In this document: positions 1-7,147 of the stretch, in pieces
Layout of the letters: each line of letters starts with the position of its first letter
Position numbering within the stretch: the first letter of the stretch is position 1
Made by a program: the position numbers and the translations under genes
The notes under the pieces: model-generated
What the model was told of the DNA's origin: nothing
The model's input: the letters and a program-made list of their open reading frames with translations, nothing else
The model's database searches: none
Assembly: GCA_023397655.1 (NCBI GenBank)
Contig: JAEWTW010000034.1
Span: 1-64,000, forward strand
DNA: 64,000 bases
DNA from: Bacillota bacterium
GTDB taxonomy: Bacteria > Bacillota > Clostridia > Christensenellales > SZUA-584
Direction of reading: 5' to 3'

Positions 1-223
1 GTTCCAGCCAGATGCGTACTCTTCGATACCCATAAGTACCTCTTGTTTCCTTCTGGCACTGGGCAATCTGTTCAGCCAGCGCCTTTTCCGCGCTATAAAC
101 TGCCTGTCGATTAAGAAATGCATAGTACCCACTTCTGGACACCTCAAAGAACTCGCACATCTGCTTGACTGGGTATTTGCCTGCATGTCGTTGAATAGCG
201 ATATATTTGATTTCTGCCTTCAC
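1..223 (-). CDS. IS3-family transposase OrfB, partial
   Basis: This is the N-terminal part of the integrase-like OrfB; its C-terminus lies beyond position 1. The visible translation contains IAIQRHAGKYPVKQMCEFF followed by EVSRSGYYAFLNR, the helix-turn-helix-like region that precedes the DDE domain in IS3 OrfB proteins, and then KETRGTYGYRRVRIWLE, the usual run into the catalytic core. A GTG at 221-223 overlaps the orfA stop codon in the -1 frame. OrfB could therefore be made by re-initiation or, as is known for the family, as an OrfAB fusion by -1 frameshifting. I see no classical A6G slippery site, so which mechanism is used is open. Whether the protein is intact cannot be judged. Confidence 0.85.
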   Translation of the reverse strand, partial: MKAEIKYIAIQRHAGKYPVKQMCEFFEVSRSGYYAFLNRQAVYSAEKALAEQIAQCQKETRGTYGYRRVRIWLE

Positions 224-516
224 ATCCTTCCAGCAGCTTGAAGAAAAGACCGGTACAGTTCCACTTCCCGTTCAAGTTCTCTTATACGGATTACCATGGC
301 CTCTGTTTCACTGACTGGCCTCTTGCGTGGCCTGCCCCTACGCTTGGGAACCTTAGGTAATCCTTTTTGTCGGTGATTATATCTGTTGATCCAGTTTTTG
401 ATCTGTGCTTTTTTCAATCCCAAGGCGTCAGCGATTTGTTGTCTTGTGTATCCTTCGTTACGCATTTTTATTATTATGGGTGTAAATCTCTCTATGTTTG
501 TCCATTTCCGCTTCAA
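220..516 (-). CDS. IS3-family transposase OrfA (HTH)
   Basis: This 98-residue protein recognises the IS ends. A helix-turn-helix occupies about residues 20-45 (QQIADALGLKKAQIKNWINR), followed by a basic segment (KRRGRPRKRP) and a C-terminal leucine-heptad coiled coil (about residues 70-95), which mediates OrfA and OrfAB oligomerisation in the family. The start is a TTG at 514-516, chosen because AGGAGG lies 8 nt upstream; no ATG gives the same spacing. That ribosome site sits in one arm of a hairpin (525-555), described separately. OrfB follows in an overlapping frame. Confidence 0.85.
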   Translation of the reverse strand: MKRKWTNIERFTPIIIKMRNEGYTRQQIADALGLKKAQIKNWINRYNHRQKGLPKVPKRRGRPRKRPVSETEAMVIRIRELEREVELYRSFLQAAGRM

Positions 517-524
517 AATAAATA

Positions 525-555
525 CCTCCTGTTACAGTTATCCTACAACAGGAGG
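525..555 (-). promoter_or_regulatory. Hairpin that can hide the orfA ribosome site
   Basis: Arms CCTCCTGTT (525-533) and AACAGGAGG (547-555) are perfectly complementary with a 13-nt loop. In the minus-strand transcript the 3' arm contains the AGGAGG used by orfA. A transcript entering from outside the element would fold and block initiation, whereas one starting inside the arms would not. This type of protection against read-through transcription is known in other IS elements; its use here is inferred. Confidence 0.55.
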
Positions 556-599
556 CTTTTTCTCTCAATGTCCGTTTTTCAGGGTTCAGTCCATTATCC

Positions 600-615
600 G
601 GGGGTTTTTCTTTTG
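600..615. repeat. Left copy of 16-bp direct repeat
   Basis: The sequence gggggtttttcttttg recurs identically at 2827-2842. At the right copy it is the 3' half of a rho-independent terminator; here the matching C-rich arm is missing. The two copies bracket the AT-rich gene, which suggests an integration-site duplication, although two unrelated terminator tails could also look alike. Confidence 0.5.
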
Positions 616-805
616 GTGTCAAACGATGTGGCGGCGGGAGATAGGCGGTACTGGAGATGAGTGGAGGCTAGAGAATATTGACAGTGAGAATTGTGTCGGG
701 GATAATAGAAATAAAGGGTCACTTAAGGGTACTCCAATAACACAGCCGGGATAGTAGTGCCCACTTTCAAAAACTTGCTCTAAATAAATTGTACTATAAA
801 AATTA

Positions 806-834
806 TTGTTTGAATGGTAGAAATATACTACAAT
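806..834 (+). promoter_or_regulatory. Putative sigma-A promoter
   Basis: TTGTTT (806-811) and TACAAT (829-834) are separated by 17 nt, about 50 nt ahead of the start codon of the AT-rich gene. Confidence 0.45.
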
Positions 835-886
835 GAACATATATTGATTACCCCTAAATTACGAGTAAGAGTATTGGTGAGGAATT

Positions 887-2794
887 ATGTATAAAGTGAA
901 ATATTTCTCCGAGTATGACATAACTTATCCTATGGCTTTAACGAGGATTATCGAAATAATAAAAGATTATGATGATGTTCTAGTGGAGATAGACAACTTT
1001 TTTGAATTTTATAATATTATTAAGTTTATTCAGATTGAACGATTTAAGGTGCGAATTGAAAATGAAGTTCAAATAGATATTAAAAACTTTATTAAGCAAA
1101 TTGAATCAAAGTTAGGTAAATTTATATCACAAAGAACAGACAAATATCTTGAATTATATGAGTCAGTTGATTTTCTTTATCATAGAGATTTCTTTGAAGT
1201 GATGGATAAGTATAAAGTATATAAGAGTATTAGTGGTGATGATCTACGAGAATTTATGACAAAATACAGGACGACCCTATATTATATTCTTGAAAATAAG
1301 AATATTGTTTTATATCATGATGAAGTAATAAAGACTACCTTCCTCGATAACCCCAACAATGCTGAAATAGTGTTAGATAAGTATTTGTCGGAGAAAAACT
1401 TAAATCTTCCATCTTTAAGTCTTTACCAAATAGAATGTTTAATTGATAACTATCTAGAGTTAGAGCATCTAAACATAAACCATTTGAGAAAAATTATATT
1501 TTTCCCCCTTGATGTAGGTCTGGTACTTAATGATAAGTTAAAGTTGAAAGCAAAACGCAGATTAAAGCAAGAAGAAGAAAGAATTACCAAAGGCAGAGTT
1601 GGCCATAAAATGGGAGCCGAGATATCTTACTCCGAAGTTCAAGAAGAAGTCGTCCAACGAAGGATAGATGGTGGAATAGTAAAATATAGCATTCAAAAGC
1701 AATGGATAACTGACAATTTAGATTTCAATACGCTTTGGAACAATTTTATATACGTTTTTCATTTTTTTGATGAACAGAGTAGATTAAACTTAGTTTCAAA
1801 AATAAATGAGGCTGGGGTATTTGAAAGAGCTTTTTTTTGGAATAATGGAAAGCATATCTACAAAGCACATGCTGCATTTAAGATCAATGAAATGTGCTCA
1901 TCTCTTCAAATGGTTAGTTATTCAGAATTGTTAAATCTAAACGGCATTAGAATAGAAGACATGATTGAATGGTTCTTTATTGAATATATAAAAGACGAGT
2001 TTGATATTATTAAATTTATTGTAAAAATGCCATCTGAACGTTTAAGCTATTTCGAAAAATGCAGAACCATACTCCCGGAAATTGACAGGATTCTAAAACA
2101 GTACAATACATTCATTGAGAATGGTGAAATTGATCACGAGTTACTTCAGATGTCCTCAAAGCCCATGGCTTTTGGTGAGTATCTTTCTAATGTAAAAAAC
2201 AAATATATATATCCTGAAAGTATATATTATTATAATGCTGTTAATCGTTTATTTTCTGACCAAAGCGGCTTGACTTACATACCTAAATCTGACAAGAATC
2301 ACAAAAATCTTTGTGAACTTCTTTTAAAAGAAAAAGTAAGAATGAGTGATTTAGAACAGCATCAGAAAGATGAGATCAAATGGTTGATAGATAATGACTT
2401 GCTAGAAGTTGATGAAAAAGAATACATTACCATTAAAGATATCACAGGAGTTACCGTTCTGGGAGATTTGTTTCTTAACGAGGTCATCAGTTATTGGAAC
2501 CAACCATTGAAAATAAAACAAAAAATCGATGAGTGGATTTTAGCTGGAATATTAAAGGATGAGTCAAGCCTATTATCTAAAAGCGAACAAGATTATATGG
2601 ATTTCTATTTGAACAAGAAAAAATTTACCAATGGGCATGATCTTAGAAATCGATATGCTCATGGTACACATTCAAACGATGAAAAGCAACACCAATTAGA
2701 TTATATTGTTTTTTTGAAAGTGATCATAATTCTTGTTATAAAGATCAACGATGACTTATGCTGCTTTGAAAAGTCTTCAGTTATAGAAATGTAA
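887..2794 (+). CDS. AT-rich protein with DUF4209/HEPN-like C-terminus, function unknown
   Basis: This 635-residue soluble protein has no signal peptide or membrane segment. I do not recognise the first 550 residues, which appear mostly helical with many Lys, Glu and Ile. Near the C-terminus residues 587-593 read RNRYAHG. This matches the RNxxxHG signature I associate with DUF4209, and also the Rx4-6H pattern of HEPN ribonucleases, many of which serve in defence or toxin systems. The ATG is preceded by GAGG at suitable spacing. The gene is far more AT-rich than its neighbours, stands alone between an IS and a terminator, and is bracketed by a direct repeat, so recent transfer is likely. A defence role is an inference from context and the short motif only. 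Confidence 0.6.
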   Translation: MYKVKYFSEYDITYPMALTRIIEIIKDYDDVLVEIDNFFEFYNIIKFIQIERFKVRIENEVQIDIKNFIKQIESKLGKFISQRTDKYLELYESVDFLYHRDFFEVMDKYKVYKSISGDDLREFMTKYRTTLYYILENKNIVLYHDEVIKTTFLDNPNNAEIVLDKYLSEKNLNLPSLSLYQIECLIDNYLELEHLNINHLRKIIFFPLDVGLVLNDKLKLKAKRRLKQEEERITKGRVGHKMGAEISYSEVQEEVVQRRIDGGIVKYSIQKQWITDNLDFNTLWNNFIYVFHFFDEQSRLNLVSKINEAGVFERAFFWNNGKHIYKAHAAFKINEMCSSLQMVSYSELLNLNGIRIEDMIEWFFIEYIKDEFDIIKFIVKMPSERLSYFEKCRTILPEIDRILKQYNTFIENGEIDHELLQMSSKPMAFGEYLSNVKNKYIYPESIYYYNAVNRLFSDQSGLTYIPKSDKNHKNLCELLLKEKVRMSDLEQHQKDEIKWLIDNDLLEVDEKEYITIKDITGVTVLGDLFLNEVISYWNQPLKIKQKIDEWILAGILKDESSLLSKSEQDYMDFYLNKKKFTNGHDLRNRYAHGTHSNDEKQHQLDYIVFLKVIIILVIKINDDLCCFEKSSVIEM

Positions 2795-2812
2795 GGTTCT
2801 GTTGATTAGATT

Positions 2813-2841
2813 CCCCCGGTTTCCCTGGGGGTTTTTCTTTT
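2813..2841 (+). terminator. Rho-independent terminator
   Basis: CCCCC (2813-2817) and GGGGG (2827-2831) form a stem, followed by tttttctttt. It lies 18 nt after the stop codon of the AT-rich gene. Confidence 0.75.
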
Positions 2842-2842
2842 G
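2827..2842. repeat. Right copy of 16-bp direct repeat
   Basis: It is identical to 600-615 and overlaps the 3' arm and T-tract of the terminator. Chromosomal-type GC content resumes just beyond it, and the TetR promoter starts five bases downstream. Confidence 0.5.
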
Positions 2843-2846
2843 TCCG

Positions 2847-2906
2847 TTGACAAAACGAAACGGCTGAAGTAATATATAGACTATATGGTCTAGACTATAT
2901 GGTCTA
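2847..2906 (+). promoter_or_regulatory. Promoter with tandem palindromic operator
   Basis: A near-consensus promoter, TTGACA (2847-2852), 17 nt, TAATAT (2870-2875), is followed directly by two copies of TAGACTATATGGTCTA (2877-2892 and 2891-2906) that overlap by two bases. Each copy is an inverted repeat TAGAC-N6-GTCTA. The position over the start site suggests repression by the TetR protein encoded next. Confidence 0.75.
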
Positions 2907-2923
2907 TAAGGCGGATAAGCACA

Positions 2924-3562
2924 TTGAAAGAAAAAGGATTTGAAAGAAAACAGGAGCTGCTGGATGCGGCGCTGGCTGAATTCTCGCAGAAGAGCTACGA
3001 GGAAGCGTCGGTCAACCGCATCATTGCGGACGCGGGCATCAGCAAAGGAACGTTCTATTACCACTTCAAGGACAAGGCCGATCTCTACCTGTATCTGATC
3101 CGGCATACATCGGAACAGAAATGGACGTTCATACAGCAAAGGATGGCTGCTGAGCCGCCTGCCGCGGGCGGTGAGGACATTTTCAGTCTGCTGAAGCTGC
3201 AGGCGAAATGGGGATTGGAGTTTGCGCAGAGCTGCCCCGAAGCGCACAGCTTCGCAAAGATGCTGGCTAAGGAGCGCAGCGGCAGCATCTATGATTCGGT
3301 TCAGGCGCAGTTTGACGCGGAATCCCGGCGGGCGCTGGAAAAGATGGTAGTGAATGCGGCAAGCCGAGGGGAGATATCGCCGGAGTTCTCGAATGGATTT
3401 GTGGTGTCTGCGATGACCGTGTTGTTCCGGCACTTCGACGAAATCGTCGGAATGGGGCCGGGGGCGGAGCCGGACGAAGTGATGGAGAAGCTGGACAGCT
3501 TTATCGCGTTTCTGAAGAACGGACTGGCTGGTGCTCAGGAGAAAGGAGATATTCATGGATAA
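2924..3562 (+). CDS. TetR/AcrR-family transcriptional regulator
   Basis: This is a 212-residue ligand-responsive repressor. Residues 7-55 form the TetR DNA-binding domain, with the recognition-helix motif GISKGTFYYHFKDKADLY typical of the family; the rest is the variable ligand and dimerisation domain. The start is a TTG at 2924 preceded by AAGGCGG; no ATG fits better. A strong promoter with two overlapping palindromes lies immediately upstream, so autoregulation is likely. The gene overlaps the following SDR gene by 8 nt, which indicates a two-gene operon in which the SDR is the controlled function. The inducer is unknown. Confidence 0.85.
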   Translation: MKEKGFERKQELLDAALAEFSQKSYEEASVNRIIADAGISKGTFYYHFKDKADLYLYLIRHTSEQKWTFIQQRMAAEPPAAGGEDIFSLLKLQAKWGLEFAQSCPEAHSFAKMLAKERSGSIYDSVQAQFDAESRRALEKMVVNAASRGEISPEFSNGFVVSAMTVLFRHFDEIVGMGPGAEPDEVMEKLDSFIAFLKNGLAGAQEKGDIHG

Positions 3563-4415
3563 GAAGATATGCCTGATAACGGGTGCGAACGCGGGAATCG
3601 GCAAAGCGGCGGCGGTACAGCTCGCAGCTCAGGGCTGCCACGTGGTGATGGTGTGCCGAGACAGCGAGCGCGGACAGCAGGCGCTGGAGGATGTCAGGAA
3701 GGCGGGCGGCAACGGCTCTGCGGAGCTGATGATCGCGGACATGTCGCTGCAGTCGTCCATACGCGAGCTGGCAGAGGCATATCCTTACGATAAACTGGAT
3801 GTGCTGATCAGCAACGCGGCGGCGTTTGATCTCGCGCAAAAGCTTCCTCAGAAGACGGCAGAGGGCATCGAAAGTGTTTGGGCGACCAACCATATCGGGC
3901 CTGTGCTGCTGGTCGATCTGTTTCTGGAGCGGCTGAAAAGCAGCGGACAGGGGCGCATACTGACGGTGGCCTCGCAGGGGCTGGTGATGCATCCCGGCCT
4001 GAAAATACGCTTCGATGATCCGGAGTTTGAGAAGGGCGGGTTCAGCGTTGCCAAAGCCTACTATCACTCCAAGCTGGCACAGGTGATGTACACTTTTTGG
4101 CTGGCGAATGAGCTGAGTGGAACGGGTGTGACAGCCAACTGCATACGTGTGACCAACGTGAAGGTCGATGTATCGCGGTACCCCGGGCTTTCTCGGCTGG
4201 CGAAATTCGCGTATTCAATCAAAAGCAAAAAGTCGATATCGCCCGAGGAGATGGCTAAAACGTATGTGTATCTGGCGCTTTCCGAAGATGTGGACGGCGT
4301 AACCGGCCGCTATTACGACCATCATCAGAAGCCAGTGGAACCGTCCGCGTACAGCTGTGACAAGACGGAAGCGGCGAAGCTGATGGAATTGACGAGGACA
4401 TACATCCGGCAATAA
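3555..4415 (+). CDS. Short-chain dehydrogenase/reductase (retinol-dehydrogenase-like)
   Basis: This 286-residue NAD(P)-dependent oxidoreductase has the Rossmann motif TGANAGIGK near the N-terminus, NAA in strand 4 (SNAAAF) and the active-site pair in YYHSKLAQ (YxxxK). The overall pattern resembles the retinol dehydrogenase/WWOX-like branch of the SDR superfamily. The ATG at 3555 was chosen because AAAGGAG precedes it at good spacing; it lies inside the end of the tetR reading frame, so translation is coupled. The substrate cannot be read from the sequence. Control by the upstream TetR protein suggests a response to a small lipophilic compound. Confidence 0.8.
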   Translation: MDKKICLITGANAGIGKAAAVQLAAQGCHVVMVCRDSERGQQALEDVRKAGGNGSAELMIADMSLQSSIRELAEAYPYDKLDVLISNAAAFDLAQKLPQKTAEGIESVWATNHIGPVLLVDLFLERLKSSGQGRILTVASQGLVMHPGLKIRFDDPEFEKGGFSVAKAYYHSKLAQVMYTFWLANELSGTGVTANCIRVTNVKVDVSRYPGLSRLAKFAYSIKSKKSISPEEMAKTYVYLALSEDVDGVTGRYYDHHQKPVEPSAYSCDKTEAAKLMELTRTYIRQ

Positions 4416-4447
4416 TACTGATATAAAGCCAAACTAAAGATTTAAAC

Positions 4448-4473
4448 GCCGATCCGGAGGGGTCGGCTTTTTT
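4448..4473 (+). terminator. Rho-independent terminator
   Basis: GCCGATCC pairs with GGGTCGGC (one G-T wobble), followed by a run of T residues, 32 nt after the SDR stop. Confidence 0.75.
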
Positions 4474-4506
4474 ATAAAAGTTAGTATGTTTAATATTTAA
4501 TCGGTA

Positions 4507-4517
4507 TGTGATATAAT
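4507..4517 (+). promoter_or_regulatory. Extended -10 promoter of the MarR gene
   Basis: TGTGATATAAT contains TATAAT (4512-4517) with TG one base upstream. No good -35 hexamer is seen. The same 11-mer occurs ahead of the genes at 15327 and 43129. Confidence 0.5.
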
Positions 4518-4558
4518 GTCACATTGAAAACAAGAAACTTAAGAAGGAGGCAAACACT

Positions 4559-5032
4559 GTGGATACTGTAACGGGGATGGGGATATCCGAACAGGACATC
4601 AGGGTTTTGCTCAATCAGCTGCTTAAGGATATGTTTTACCGCATATTGAGGCTGCAGGAAAAAAGCGTATCCAAGTCCGCCAACGACAACCTGAGCCGCA
4701 CGGAGATGCACGCGCTGGAGAACATACAGGACAGCCCGGGCGCGACGCTGACGCAGATTGCGGAGATGCTGGGGGTCACCAAGGCCACAGTGAGCGTATC
4801 CGTTTCAAGGCTGGTCAAAAAGGGATATCTGGTTAAAACCAAGGTGGACGAGGATAAGCGCAAAAGCGAGCTGCAGCTGACGGAAAAGGGTGAGGAATGC
4901 TGTAAGAAGCACAAGCAGTTTCACGATATGCTGATCGAGAGCATACTCAAGGAATTTGATATCGCGGCCTATCCGGACCTGATCGTGTCCATGGAAGCGC
5001 TGCTGGGCTTCTTTAACAGGCTGCGTGTTTGA
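4559..5032 (+). CDS. MarR-family regulator of fatty-acid synthesis (FabT-like)
   Basis: This 157-residue winged-helix repressor has its recognition region at about residues 68-95 (LTQIAEMLGVTKATVSVSVS), followed by the wing (LVKTKVDEDKRKSELQLTEKG) and the dimerisation helices. It starts at a GTG with AAGGAGG upstream. In many clostridia and lactobacilli a MarR protein of this kind (FabT) sits at the head of the fatty-acid cluster and represses it when long-chain acyl-ACP is abundant. The position directly ahead of the acc-fab operon supports the same role here, but effector and operator are inferred. A palindrome at the acc promoter (5283-5299) is the best candidate operator. Confidence 0.75.
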   Translation: MDTVTGMGISEQDIRVLLNQLLKDMFYRILRLQEKSVSKSANDNLSRTEMHALENIQDSPGATLTQIAEMLGVTKATVSVSVSRLVKKGYLVKTKVDEDKRKSELQLTEKGEECCKKHKQFHDMLIESILKEFDIAAYPDLIVSMEALLGFFNRLRV

Positions 5033-5239
5033 AATCATTAAGCATTCTCAAAACTTGTTTTACGTTTTGTTTATATCCACAAACGACAGGCAATAATAAC
5101 TTAACATATTGGCCGGTTTGTGAAAGCCCATGCAACAGAACCGTAAAAAATGAGGATACTATCATGAAAAACGCGCCAAATTCTGAAGCTTTGATTGTGA
5201 CCGGGTAACTTATAACGGCATACGGCCAATCTGACCGAA

Positions 5240-5269
5240 TTGACATACATGCCGGAAACATGATACTAT
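5240..5269 (+). promoter_or_regulatory. Main promoter of the acc-fab operon
   Basis: TTGACA (5240-5245), an 18-nt spacer, then TACTAT (5264-5269) with an extended TG at 5261-5262. It is the only strong promoter signal I see for the eleven genes that follow. Confidence 0.6.
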
Positions 5270-5282
5270 TTGCTTCAAGGTT

Positions 5283-5299
5283 GGTTAGGTGTACTAACC
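5283..5299 (+). promoter_or_regulatory. Palindromic operator candidate for the FabT-like MarR
   Basis: GGTTAG-GTGTA-CTAACC is a perfect 6-bp inverted repeat with a 5-nt centre, placed just after the predicted transcription start, where a repressor would block initiation. It differs from the TTTGATTATCAAA-like boxes of streptococcal FabT, so assignment to the upstream MarR protein is contextual. Confidence 0.5.
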
Positions 5300-5355
5300 T
5301 TAACTTATGCAATCATACATATTAATCGAAAAAGTCTCAAAAAAGGAGGCGACTG

Positions 5356-5784
5356 ATGGATCTGGACGCAGTATTCAAACTGATGGACCGGGCGGAAAAA
5401 TCTTCATTCAACAGGATCGAGATACAGTATCAGGACGTGAAACTATGCCTGGAACGCGGGGGCGGACAGCCGCAGCCTGCGGTGCAGGCATTGGCACCCG
5501 CTGTGGAGGGCGCTATGCCCAAGGCAGAGGAAAAAGAGGAAGGCGAGGTTATACGCTCGCCTATTTCAGGTGTGTTCTACGCGGCCAAGGAACCGGGTGC
5601 CGAGCCGTTCGTGAAGGCGGGCAAGCAGGTATCCAAGGGTGACCCGGTCTGCATCATTGAGGCGATGAAGACGATGAACGAGATCAGCGCGCCCTTGAGC
5701 GGCGTGATCGTTCAGGTGCTGGTGAAGGACGGGCAGACGGTGTCGGCCAACGACGCGCTGTTCCGCGTCGCCGGAGGCAAGTAG
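5356..5784 (+). CDS. accB: Acetyl-CoA carboxylase biotin carboxyl carrier protein
   Basis: This is the biotin carrier subunit of acetyl-CoA carboxylase (142 residues). The C-terminal biotinyl domain (about residues 63-140) carries the attachment motif EAMKTMNEI; the biotinylated lysine is K105. A Pro/Ala-rich linker (about 37-58) joins it to the N-terminal region, which binds the other subunits. The carrier shuttles carboxybiotin between AccC and the AccA/AccD transferase. It is the first gene of the operon; accC starts one base after its stop codon. Confidence 0.95.
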   Translation: MDLDAVFKLMDRAEKSSFNRIEIQYQDVKLCLERGGGQPQPAVQALAPAVEGAMPKAEEKEEGEVIRSPISGVFYAAKEPGAEPFVKAGKQVSKGDPVCIIEAMKTMNEISAPLSGVIVQVLVKDGQTVSANDALFRVAGGK

Positions 5785-5785
5785 C

Positions 5786-7147
5786 ATGAGCACCGTACTG
5801 GTAGCCAACAGGGGCGAGATCGCGGTACGCATCATCCGCACCTGCAAGAAGCTGGGCCTCAAAACGGTGGCGGTATTTTCCGAAAATGACGAGAGCGGCA
5901 TGCCCGTCAGACTGGCGGACGCCAGCGTGTGCATCGGCCCCCGTCCCGCGGACAAGAGTTACCTCAACATTGACAGCATACTCGCGGCGGCGAAAGCCTA
6001 CGGGGCTGACATGATCCATCCCGGTGTGGGCTTTTTGTCTGAGAACGACGCGTTTGCGCGGGCCTGTACGGAAGAAGGCATCAAGTTCATCGGACCGGAC
6101 CCGGAGACGATGCTGATGCTGGGTGACAAGCAAATGGCGCGCGATACGATGATCAAGAACGGCTTTCCCGTAGTACCCGGTTCCAACGGTACGGTGGGCG
6201 GCGTAAAGGAAGCGGTAGCGGTCGCCAAGGAGATCGGCTTTCCGCTGATGATCAAGGCGGCCAAGGGCGGCGGCGGAAAGGGCATCCGCGTGGTGGCAGA
6301 CGCTGCGGCGCTGGAGAAGGAATTCTCGCTGGTGTGCCGCGAGGCCGAGCTGGCGTTCGGTGACGGCAGCGTCTATCTGGAGGCGTACCTGCCCGAAGCG
6401 CGCCACATTGAGGTGCAGATACTGGCGGACGAGCACGGCAACGTGCTGCATCTGGGCACGCGGGAATGCAGCCTGCAGCGCAAGAACCAGAAGCTGCTGG
6501 AGGAAGCTCCGGCGGCCAATGTGAACCCTGAAGTATTGGCAAAGATTCAGCAGACCGCCGTCGACATTGCGCGGTGCGTGAACTACAAGAACGCGGGAAC
6601 GGTGGAGTTTTTGCTGGCGAAGGACGGGCGTTTCTTCTTCATGGAGATGAACGCGCGCATACAGGTGGAGCATCCGGTCACCGAGAGCCTGTTCGGCCTT
6701 GATCTCGTCAAGGCGCAGGTACAAGTGGCGATGGGGCACCACATGAACGTGCCGCAGGAATTGCTGATACCGCGCGGGCATTCCATCGAGTGTCGCATCA
6801 ACGCGGAGGACCCATCCGAGAACTTTCGCCCCTCGCCGGGCATTATAAAGGGGATGGCGCTGCCGGGCGGCAACGGCATCCGCATCGACACCGGCTACGC
6901 GGCGGGCGACGAGATATCGCCCTATTACGACTCGATGGTCTTAAAGCTCATCGCCACGGGCGACGACCGTGATGAGGCCATTCGGCTGTGTGCGGCCGCG
7001 CTGGCGGAGCTCAAGATCGACGGCATCAGCCACAACGCTGAGTTTGCGCAGGCCATGCTGGCGGACGCGGACTTTCAGGCGGGCAGCGTACATACAAAAT
7101 GGATCGAGCAGGTGTTCATTCACCGCTTCATGAGAGGTCGGCCATGA
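5786..7147 (+). CDS. accC: Acetyl-CoA carboxylase biotin carboxylase subunit
   Basis: This 453-residue ATP-grasp enzyme carboxylates the biotin of AccB with bicarbonate and ATP. The N-terminal preATP-grasp domain begins VLVANRGEIAVRIIRTCK; the glycine-rich ATP loop is KAAKGGGGKGIRVV, and the metal and catalytic region contains EMNARIQVEHPVTE. The C-terminal domain follows (ECRINAEDP). Length and motifs fit a complete enzyme. It begins at once after accB and its stop overlaps the accD start (ATGA), so the acc genes are translationally coupled. Confidence 0.95.
   Translation: MSTVLVANRGEIAVRIIRTCKKLGLKTVAVFSENDESGMPVRLADASVCIGPRPADKSYLNIDSILAAAKAYGADMIHPGVGFLSENDAFARACTEEGIKFIGPDPETMLMLGDKQMARDTMIKNGFPVVPGSNGTVGGVKEAVAVAKEIGFPLMIKAAKGGGGKGIRVVADAAALEKEFSLVCREAELAFGDGSVYLEAYLPEARHIEVQILADEHGNVLHLGTRECSLQRKNQKLLEEAPAANVNPEVLAKIQQTAVDIARCVNYKNAGTVEFLLAKDGRFFFMEMNARIQVEHPVTESLFGLDLVKAQVQVAMGHHMNVPQELLIPRGHSIECRINAEDPSENFRPSPGIIKGMALPGGNGIRIDTGYAAGDEISPYYDSMVLKLIATGDDRDEAIRLCAAALAELKIDGISHNAEFAQAMLADADFQAGSVHTKWIEQVFIHRFMRGRP

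Larger units (their letters stand above)
1..593 (-). mobile_element. IS3-family insertion sequence, partial (cut by window edge)
   Basis: The two-gene organisation orfA then orfB in an overlapping -1 frame, both read leftward, is the classic IS3 layout (IS150-like group). The upstream end appears to lie near 593: read on the minus strand from there, the sequence begins TGGACTGAACCCTGAAAAAC, which resembles the terminal repeats of IS150-group elements. The other end is outside the window, so the target duplication cannot be checked. The element abuts an AT-rich gene and a 16-bp direct repeat. Confidence 0.85.
517..886. other. Gene-free stretch between IS and AT-rich gene
   Basis: It holds the IS end (to about 593), the left copy of a 16-bp direct repeat (600-615), some 190 bases in which I recognise nothing, and a promoter-like element (806-834) for the following gene. 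Base composition shifts from mixed to strongly AT-rich near 770. Confidence 0.6.
5033..5355. other. Regulatory region ahead of the acc-fab operon
   Basis: The first 200 bases hold nothing I can name. The last 120 carry a promoter (5240-5269), a palindrome (5283-5299) and the accB ribosome site AAAGGAGG. Confidence 0.6.

Noticed and set aside
5684..6781. Long open frame on the minus strand inside accB/accC
   Set aside because: Antisense of the conserved biotin carboxylase; His/Arg-rich composition from third-position GC bias.
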